Below, one piece after another: positions 8,714-13,885 of a DNA stretch of 16,541 bases. Within the stretch, counting starts at the first letter, position 1. Each line of letters starts with the position of its first letter. The notes under the pieces are model-generated. The model did no database searches. It was not told where the DNA came from and was given only the letters and a program-made list of their open reading frames with translations. This stretch comes from JBIOJM01 sp044450785 (lineage in GTDB: Bacteria; Planctomycetota; Planctomycetia; Isosphaerales; Isosphaeraceae). The stretch covers positions 1 through 16,541 of the forward strand of contig JBIOJM010000233.1 of assembly GCA_044450785.1 (NCBI GenBank), read 5' to 3'. The position numbers and the translations under genes are program-made.

Positions 8714-8742
8714 TCGCCAATATCAAGCCAGCTCGGTAGAAT
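8714..8742 (+). promoter_or_regulatory. Candidate promoter upstream of the PQQ dehydrogenase (proximal)
   Basis: TCGCCA (8714-8719, 4 of 6) and TAGAAT (8737-8742, 5 of 6) are separated by 17 bases, the ideal spacing. Transcription would begin near 8749, about 60 bases before the start codon. This is an alternative to the distal candidate. Confidence 0.3.
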
Positions 8743-8794
8743 GATCTGTTGCCCCGGCGGAAGCGTGCTGACGTCTAGGGCAAACTCATCGGGC

Positions 8795-8800
8795 AGGGAA
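8795..8800 (+). promoter_or_regulatory. Ribosome binding site of the PQQ dehydrogenase
   Basis: AGGGAA lies 7 bases before ATG 8808 and supports that start. Confidence 0.5.
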
Positions 8801-8807
8801 TTCTCCT

Positions 8808-10211
8808 ATGAAGGCAACGTGGGCGTGGCGGAAGATCGTTCCGATCCTGGCGTCCACCGCCATCGCTATCGGCCCCGGAGGAGGATGGGCCCGCGCTGAT
8901 TCCTCGCGCGACCCGTTGCCGGTCCCGACGGCGCCGGAAGGGACCCGGGTGCGCGTGATCTCGAGCTTCGGCGACGGAGATCAGGAGCCCGTCCGGATCG
9001 CGGCCCACCCGGTCACGGGTAGGCTCTACGTCCTGGGCGGGGGCGGCGACGTCAACCTGCTCGACGCGGAGGCCGGCACCAAGAGGCGCGTCCTGACCGG
9101 GAAAGACTACATCGAACAGCCCAGGCAGCAGGACGTGAACATCCCGCTTCCGGTCGACGCCACGCTCGTCAATTCGCCGATCACGCTCCGGGCCACGCTC
9201 TGCCTGGGACTGACCTTCGACCGCGAGGGCCGGCTCTACATCGTCGCCAACGTCCAGATCCCCGGGAAAGTCTACACCAACCGCGTGAGCCTCTACCGAA
9301 CGACCCCCCTCGGCAAGGAGGGCCTCCCGACGGCGCCGACGCTCTGGACGCGGTTCGATTACCCCTACGGGGTCGGGGGCTTCAATCACGGCGCTGGCCG
9401 GATCGCGCAAGGGCCCGACGGGATGATCTACCTCGGAAGCGGCTCGCGGACCGATCACGGCGAGCCGGGCAACGAGGCAATGATCAGTCGATCCGGGGAG
9501 GCCCCCGATCCCGAGGTGCCGGGCGGTCCTGGCATGCCCGGCGGAGAGTTCACCGCGTGCATCCTCCGCTTCGACCCGGCGCGCGGCCAGCAGGCCCCGG
9601 AAGTCTACTCGCGGGGCAACCGCAACCCCTTCGGGTTCGACTGGGACGACCGTGGCCGCCTGATCGACGCCGAGCACGGCCCGATGGCCGATCACCCTGA
9701 AGAGCTCAACCACATCGAGCGTGGGAAGCACTACGGCTTCCCGTACTTCTTCGGCAATGGGGAGATCCCGGCCTATCCCGACAGCCCTCGCCCTCCGAAC
9801 GGCTTGAAATTCGAACCGCCGATCAAAAACCTCGGCCCGGGCGGGCTGCTCGGGATCACTCCCCTGTACAGCCTGGCTCCCCATTCCGCGCCCGGCGGAC
9901 TGATCTTCTACCGCACCGGCAAGCTCCCCAAACGCTACGAGAATAGCTTTTTCCTGGCGCGCTTCGGCAACTTGGTCAATTACAACCGAATCGGCTTCGA
10001 CGTGTTGAATATCAAGCTTGAAGAGAACGACGGCGTCCTCGTCGCTCGCTCCGAGCGGTTCCTCGACCATCTCGCACGGCCGATCGACCTTGCACTCTCC
10101 GGGGGAAAGCTGTACGTCGTCGAATACTGCCGGCAGACGGAGACAGTCGGGCCGGGGAGCGCGGGATATGGAGTCGGGGGGCGAGTGCTGGAGGTCACAT
10201 CGGACCCCTGA
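8808..10211 (+). CDS. Exported PQQ-dependent sugar dehydrogenase (glucose/sorbosone dehydrogenase family)
   Basis: A 467-residue six-bladed propeller enzyme of the soluble glucose dehydrogenase/aldose-sugar dehydrogenase family, which oxidises sugars with PQQ in the periplasm. Residues 1 to about 30 form a signal peptide (KATWAWRK, then a hydrophobic Ala/Ile stretch ending in ARA). Family landmarks are H194 in GGFNHGAGRIAQGPDG, matching the catalytic base position of soluble glucose dehydrogenase; SRGNRNPFGFDW (268-279), the family's conserved Arg-Asn-Pro motif; EHGP (289-292); and EELNHIERGKHYGFP (298-312). The length is typical and no cytochrome is fused to it. The start is supported by AGGGAA 7 bases upstream. 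No pqq biosynthesis genes are in the window, so cofactor supply must come from elsewhere. Sugar specificity is unknown. It is a single gene, convergent with the amidase over a 44-base gap that shows no convincing terminator. Confidence 0.93.
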   Translation: MKATWAWRKIVPILASTAIAIGPGGGWARADSSRDPLPVPTAPEGTRVRVISSFGDGDQEPVRIAAHPVTGRLYVLGGGGDVNLLDAEAGTKRRVLTGKDYIEQPRQQDVNIPLPVDATLVNSPITLRATLCLGLTFDREGRLYIVANVQIPGKVYTNRVSLYRTTPLGKEGLPTAPTLWTRFDYPYGVGGFNHGAGRIAQGPDGMIYLGSGSRTDHGEPGNEAMISRSGEAPDPEVPGGPGMPGGEFTACILRFDPARGQQAPEVYSRGNRNPFGFDWDDRGRLIDAEHGPMADHPEELNHIERGKHYGFPYFFGNGEIPAYPDSPRPPNGLKFEPPIKNLGPGGLLGITPLYSLAPHSAPGGLIFYRTGKLPKRYENSFFLARFGNLVNYNRIGFDVLNIKLEENDGVLVARSERFLDHLARPIDLALSGGKLYVVEYCRQTETVGPGSAGYGVGGRVLEVTSDP

Positions 10212-10255
10212 TGATGGTCGTTTTTTCCCAGTCCACTGGAGGCCGAACAGTTCGA

Positions 10256-11977
10256 CTATGATTTCTCCGGTTCCTTCCCGCTCTTCTCCGCGGCCAGATA
10301 AAGCTCCAGCGGCGGGCGCCGGAGGTGGTCGCCGGTCGCCTGCTGGAAGGCGCGGGCCACGGCGATGAGGGTTGTCTCGTCGTAGAGCCGTCCGGTCAGC
10401 GCCACCGAGCCGGGCCTCGATCGACCATCGCGATCGCGGAATCCCAGGGGGAAGACGGCAGTCGGGTGGCCGGTCAGGTTGGTGATCGGCAGGTCCTGGC
10501 CGGAGCCGACATAGAGGTCGACGGCCGCCATCCTCTCGGCCATTGCCTTCATCAGCTTGGTCCGAACGCGGGCAGCGCGGAGGTACTCGACGGCAGGGAC
10601 GAACTGTCCGTTGCGAAACGTGTCGGGCCAGGTGTTCAAGCCCTCCGTGATATGTTTCCGCGTCAGTTCATCGAAGACCGCGGCGGCCTCGGTGCCCAGC
10701 ATGAGCGTGATGGCATCGACAGGCAGGTCGTCGGGGAGCGTGATCGGCACCAGGTCGAAGCCGAGCTTGCGCAGGACCTTGAGCTCCTCCCGATCTTCCG
10801 TCGGTCGGCTCCGTTCCTCGATGTAGCCGACCTTGAGGCGATCGAAGGCGACCTTGGGCGGCCACTGGAAAGGCGAATCGACGGCGGCTTGATCGAGTCC
10901 GTCGGCGCCGTGGATGGCGTCGAGCACCAGTGCGCAGTCTTCGACCGACCGGGCGATCGGCCCGAGCTTGTCCATCGACCAGGAAAGCGTCATGCAGCCG
11001 TGCCGGCTGACCCGGCCGAACGTCGGACGCAGCCCCGAAGCGCCGCAGGCGCGGCACGGGGAGACGATGCTGCCCAGGGTCTCGCTGCCGATCGCGAAGC
11101 CCACCAGACCTGCCGCCACCGCCGAGGCCGAGCCGGCCGACGAGCCGCTCGACCCGGTCCGCGGGTCCCACGGGCTGCGCGTCCTGCCGCCGAACCAGAG
11201 GTCTCCCTGCGCCAGCGCGCCCAGCGACAGCTTGGCCAGCAACACGGCCCCCGCCTCCTCCAGACGAGCCGCCACGGTCGCTTTCACATCGATCACGCGG
11301 TTCTTGAACGGCGTCGCTCCCCAGGTCGTCGGGTAGCCGGGGTAAGCAATCAGGTCCTTGGCTCCCCAGGGAATGCCGTGCAGCGCCCCGCGATACGACC
11401 CGGCTGCAATCTCGTGGTCGGCCTGGGCCGCTTGTTTGAGCGCGAGGTCCTCGGTGAGCGTCACGACGCACATCAAGAGCGGGTCAAATCGCTTGAGCCG
11501 GGCGAGATAGAGTTTGGCGAGCTCCATCGAGCTCACCTGGCGGCTCCGGATCAAGGCGGAGAGCGCGGTGACCGGCAGAAAGGCGAGCTCCTCGGCGGAA
11601 TCAGGCCGGCGGGCCGTGGGAGTTTCAGACGGCTGCGCCTGGTTGCGCCGGATACCGCCCGACGGGCGCGGTGGAGTCGGGAAGAACGTGAGGGCCGGCG
11701 GCACGTCGAAGCCGACGTCGACCTTGCGGAGGTCGGCGAACGACCGCAGGCTCCGCACCACGGACCGGGCCGTGCTGGCGCGCTCCTCCTCGGTCAGCTC
11801 CAGACCGGCGATCCATTCGGCCTGCTTGATCATCTCGGGTGTGACCGTGCCGGCCTGGACCGCTTGCGCAGCCAGAGCGCGGCGGAACGTCACGGTGCCG
11901 ACTCCGAGGCCTGCCAGACACTTCAAAATCGTTCGCCTGCTGGGTACTGCGTCTTTGTCGCCTTCGAGCATCTGCAC
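10256..11977 (-). CDS. Tat-exported amidase (amidase signature family)
   Basis: A 573-residue Ser-cisSer-Lys hydrolase that cleaves amides. The catalytic set is visible: K207 in HGIPWGAKD, cis-Ser S279 in the Gly/Ser-rich loop TGSSGSSAGS, and nucleophile S303 in SETLGSIVSP. The spacing of 24 between the two serines equals that of GatA. This is not the Glu-tRNA amidotransferase subunit: it carries a twin-arginine signal, SRRTILK at 13-19 followed by a hydrophobic stretch and ALAAQA, and an extra N-terminal region of about 90 residues before the amidase fold begins near residue 130. It is therefore expected outside the inner membrane, already folded. Start GTG 11977 is favoured over ATG 11971 because AAGGGAG lies 8 bases upstream of the GTG. 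The substrate is unknown. It is divergent from the ATPase gene (106-base gap) and convergent with the PQQ dehydrogenase. Confidence 0.95.
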   Translation of the reverse strand: MQMLEGDKDAVPSRRTILKCLAGLGVGTVTFRRALAAQAVQAGTVTPEMIKQAEWIAGLELTEEERASTARSVVRSLRSFADLRKVDVGFDVPPALTFFPTPPRPSGGIRRNQAQPSETPTARRPDSAEELAFLPVTALSALIRSRQVSSMELAKLYLARLKRFDPLLMCVVTLTEDLALKQAAQADHEIAAGSYRGALHGIPWGAKDLIAYPGYPTTWGATPFKNRVIDVKATVAARLEEAGAVLLAKLSLGALAQGDLWFGGRTRSPWDPRTGSSGSSAGSASAVAAGLVGFAIGSETLGSIVSPCRACGASGLRPTFGRVSRHGCMTLSWSMDKLGPIARSVEDCALVLDAIHGADGLDQAAVDSPFQWPPKVAFDRLKVGYIEERSRPTEDREELKVLRKLGFDLVPITLPDDLPVDAITLMLGTEAAAVFDELTRKHITEGLNTWPDTFRNGQFVPAVEYLRAARVRTKLMKAMAERMAAVDLYVGSGQDLPITNLTGHPTAVFPLGFRDRDGRSRPGSVALTGRLYDETTLIAVARAFQQATGDHLRRPPLELYLAAEKSGKEPEKS

Positions 11978-11985
11978 GGGATCGT

Positions 11986-11992
11986 CTCCCTT
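11986..11992 (-). promoter_or_regulatory. Ribosome binding site of the amidase
   Basis: On the minus strand AAGGGAG lies 8 bases before GTG 11977 and 14 before ATG 11971. It is a strong match and decides in favour of the GTG start. Confidence 0.55.
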
Positions 11993-12033
11993 GGATGAAC
12001 CTTGAATGACTACCGACTCGCAGCGGTTCTTGG

Positions 12034-12039
12034 GATAAT
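12034..12039 (+). promoter_or_regulatory. Possible -10 box for the ATPase/PIN unit
   Basis: GATAAT (5 of 6) lies 44 bases before the ATPase start in the divergent gap. No acceptable -35 box is found 16-18 bases upstream, so the call rests on one hexamer. Confidence 0.25.
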
Positions 12040-12068
12040 GACTCGGAGGGAACCGCGAATCGTCGATC

Positions 12069-12074
12069 GAGAGG
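12069..12074 (+). promoter_or_regulatory. Ribosome binding site of the AAA ATPase
   Basis: GAGAGG lies 9 bases before ATG 12084 and supports that start. Confidence 0.5.
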
Positions 12075-12083
12075 CTTTACCGT

Positions 12084-13466
12084 ATGTCGAAATCGAATGG
12101 GAATTCCCAAGAATCAAGTCCGGGTCCAAATACGATCACGACGCTCTCCGTTGCGGGTTTCAAGTCGATTTCGGACGAGCAGACGATCGACGTTCGGCCC
12201 CTGACGCTGCTTGCAGGCGCAAACAGCTCCGGGAAGTCGAGTATGATGCAGCCGCTCCTGCTGCTCAAGCAGACCCTGCACGCACAATACGATCCCGGTC
12301 CTCTCCTCCTCAACGGTCCGAACGCCAAGTTTACTTCAGTCAGCCAGTTTTGGCCGTTGCATTCGAGCACCGGTCACTCCAAGCAATTCGTCATCACTGT
12401 CGGCGCATCCAGCAAAGCGAAAATCGGTCTAGCGTTCAATTGGAACAAGAAGCAGAAACAATTGGGAATACAATATACATTATATTATTTGAATGTTAAT
12501 AAATTCAAACTTTCAGAAAGAACATTGATTAATGATGCTATTTCGTTTCTGCGCGATAGACTCAAGCCTCATCCTGAAGCCGCCAAACTTTATGAACACC
12601 AACTGGAAAGGTCGCAAAGCGAAATCAGAAGGTCGCGATCTTTTCTCGAAATTGTGTATCTTCCAAAAGAACTGCCTCCTTCATCTGAGGGTTTCTCGCT
12701 CCCCTCGGTTTTTTCTCCACGCAGCCAGGCTTTCGAAGGAATCGTTAACCGTATCATGGAAGTCGTTCACTTGCCGGGTCTGCGGGGCAATCCCGAGAGG
12801 ACCTATCCTGTCACCGCGGTCGGACAGACATTTCCGGGAACCTTTGAAAACTATGTCGCGAGCTTGATTGCTCACTGGAATTCCGAGTCGCCAGAAAAAA
12901 TCAAAGACCTCAGCGATGACCTCAGATTGCTTGGTCTCACCTGGAAGATCGAGGCGAAACGCGTTGCTGATACCCAGGTCGAAATTCAGGTTGGGCGCAT
13001 GCCGCGTCCCAAGCAGGGTGGTGCTCGAGACCTCGTCAGTATCGCCGACATGGGACTCGGCGTCTCCCAGACGCTGCCCGTCGTGGTTGCGCTGCGAGTT
13101 GCCCGCCCGGGGGAGCTTGTTTATATCGAGCAACCCGAGATTCACCTGCACCCGCGCGCCCAGGTAGCGATGGCTCGACTCCTGGTCAATGCCGCGACAC
13201 GCGGGGTGCGGGTCGTGGCAGAAACGCACAGCTCGCTGATTCTGCTCGCCGTACAGACACTCGTCGCCGAGGGAGTGATCGCCCCGGAACTCGTCGGACT
13301 GAACTGGTTCATTCGCAACCAGAAGACTGGAACCACTCGAATCGAAAGCGCCGAACTCGACGGGGCCGGCCGGTTCGGCGACTGGCCAGAAGAGTTCGAC
13401 GAGGTCGCACTCAAGACCGAAAGCCGTTATCTCTCGGCCGCCGAGGCCCAGCTCGCGGGGAGTTAA
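12084..13466 (+). CDS. AAA family ATPase, OLD/RecF-like (DUF3696-type)
   Basis: A 460-residue ABC/RecF-like ATPase of the AAA_15/AAA_21 group. The Walker A loop is GANSSGKSS (G45-S53, K51), preceded by the typical opening VAGFKSIS. A signature-like ADMGLGVSQTLP helix precedes Walker B, YIEQPEIHLHP, with E349 and E352; the EQPE form is usual for this subfamily. An ETHSS switch motif follows near residue 380. The C-terminal part (FGDWPEEFDEVAL, then AAEAQL) is the family tail. No Toprim nuclease domain is present, so it is not a full OLD nuclease. Such ATPases often act as sensors paired with an effector encoded next door; here a PIN-like gene starts 5 bases after the stop. Residues about 127-156, between Walker A and the signature, are encoded by an unusually AT-rich patch. 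Function is inferred; DNA or phage sensing is possible but not shown. Confidence 0.92.
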   Translation: MSKSNGNSQESSPGPNTITTLSVAGFKSISDEQTIDVRPLTLLAGANSSGKSSMMQPLLLLKQTLHAQYDPGPLLLNGPNAKFTSVSQFWPLHSSTGHSKQFVITVGASSKAKIGLAFNWNKKQKQLGIQYTLYYLNVNKFKLSERTLINDAISFLRDRLKPHPEAAKLYEHQLERSQSEIRRSRSFLEIVYLPKELPPSSEGFSLPSVFSPRSQAFEGIVNRIMEVVHLPGLRGNPERTYPVTAVGQTFPGTFENYVASLIAHWNSESPEKIKDLSDDLRLLGLTWKIEAKRVADTQVEIQVGRMPRPKQGGARDLVSIADMGLGVSQTLPVVVALRVARPGELVYIEQPEIHLHPRAQVAMARLLVNAATRGVRVVAETHSSLILLAVQTLVAEGVIAPELVGLNWFIRNQKTGTTRIESAELDGAGRFGDWPEEFDEVALKTESRYLSAAEAQLAGS

Positions 13467-13471
13467 TCCGC

Positions 13472-13817
13472 GTGGCGAAGGTCCCCTCCCGCCTGCTCGT
13501 CATCGACGCCTCAATTGCCAGGGCGGCAGGGGACACGTCGAAGCACCCTACCGCCCAGAACTGCTGCGAGTTCCTGCTGGCGGTTCTCAATCTTTGCCAT
13601 CGCATGGTGCTGACAACTCCCATCAAAGAGGAATGGAACAAACACCAGTCTCGCTTCGCGAGGACGAGACCATGCCTCCAAGTTGTCCGAAGTGCTGTCG
13701 ATTTGCTGGGTAAACCCGAACATGCCGCACGAGGCATCCATTGCCTGGCTCGAGTCGGGCGCGCCCGCCGAGAGATCCCGGACACTCGGGTTCCCTCTAC
13801 CCCGATCGGAGGAGTGA
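13472..13817 (+). pseudogene. Broken PIN-like nuclease gene, partner of the AAA ATPase
   Basis: A GTG start 5 bases after the ATPase stop, with GGGGAG 9 bases upstream inside the ATPase gene, shows a coupled operon. The first 65 residues look like a PIN domain N-terminus: LLVIDAS carries the first metal-binding Asp and TPIKEEWNKHQ the second acidic residue. After SRFART the frame turns into unlikely Arg/Pro-rich sequence and runs on into the opposite-strand gene. The next frame (+1), from about 13668, gives a plausible C-terminal tail with SICWVNP and IAWLESGAP, ending at TGA 13815-13817. From memory, related proteins have such a tail after a middle segment bearing the remaining acidic residues; that segment, roughly 60-80 residues, is absent here. 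I read this as an internal deletion with frame loss. An assembly error is possible, as is a short functional protein. Confidence 0.6.
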
Positions 13818-13847
13818 CCACCGCCCGAAGGACAATCCATCAACGCC

Positions 13848-13884
13848 GCCGGTCGGCCTTCCGCCGCAAGGCGAAGCGACCGGC
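13848..13884. terminator. Strong hairpin between convergent genes, probable bidirectional terminator
   Basis: GCCGGTCG then GCCTT (13848-13860) pairs with AAGGC (13868-13872) and CGACCGGC (13877-13884): 13 base pairs around a 7-base loop, with a 4-base bulge on one side. It lies directly after the stop of the minus-strand amidohydrolase and 30 bases past the end of the PIN remnant. No T-run follows on either strand, so termination is inferred from position and stem strength. Confidence 0.5.
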
Positions 13885-13885
13885 T

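Noticed and set aside
8775..10070. 431-codon minus-strand frame across the PQQ dehydrogenase
   Set aside because: Shadow of a gene with clear family motifs, with no motif of its own.
10222..10247. T6 run and small inverted repeat CCAGT/ACTGG between convergent genes
   Set aside because: The T-run precedes the stem on the plus strand and would be an A-run after it on the minus strand, so it does not have terminator form on either strand.
10325..11998. 557-codon open frame on the plus strand across the amidase gene
   Set aside because: Shadow of the amidase, whose catalytic triad and Tat signal are clear. The antisense product is Arg/Asp/Gly-rich without motifs.
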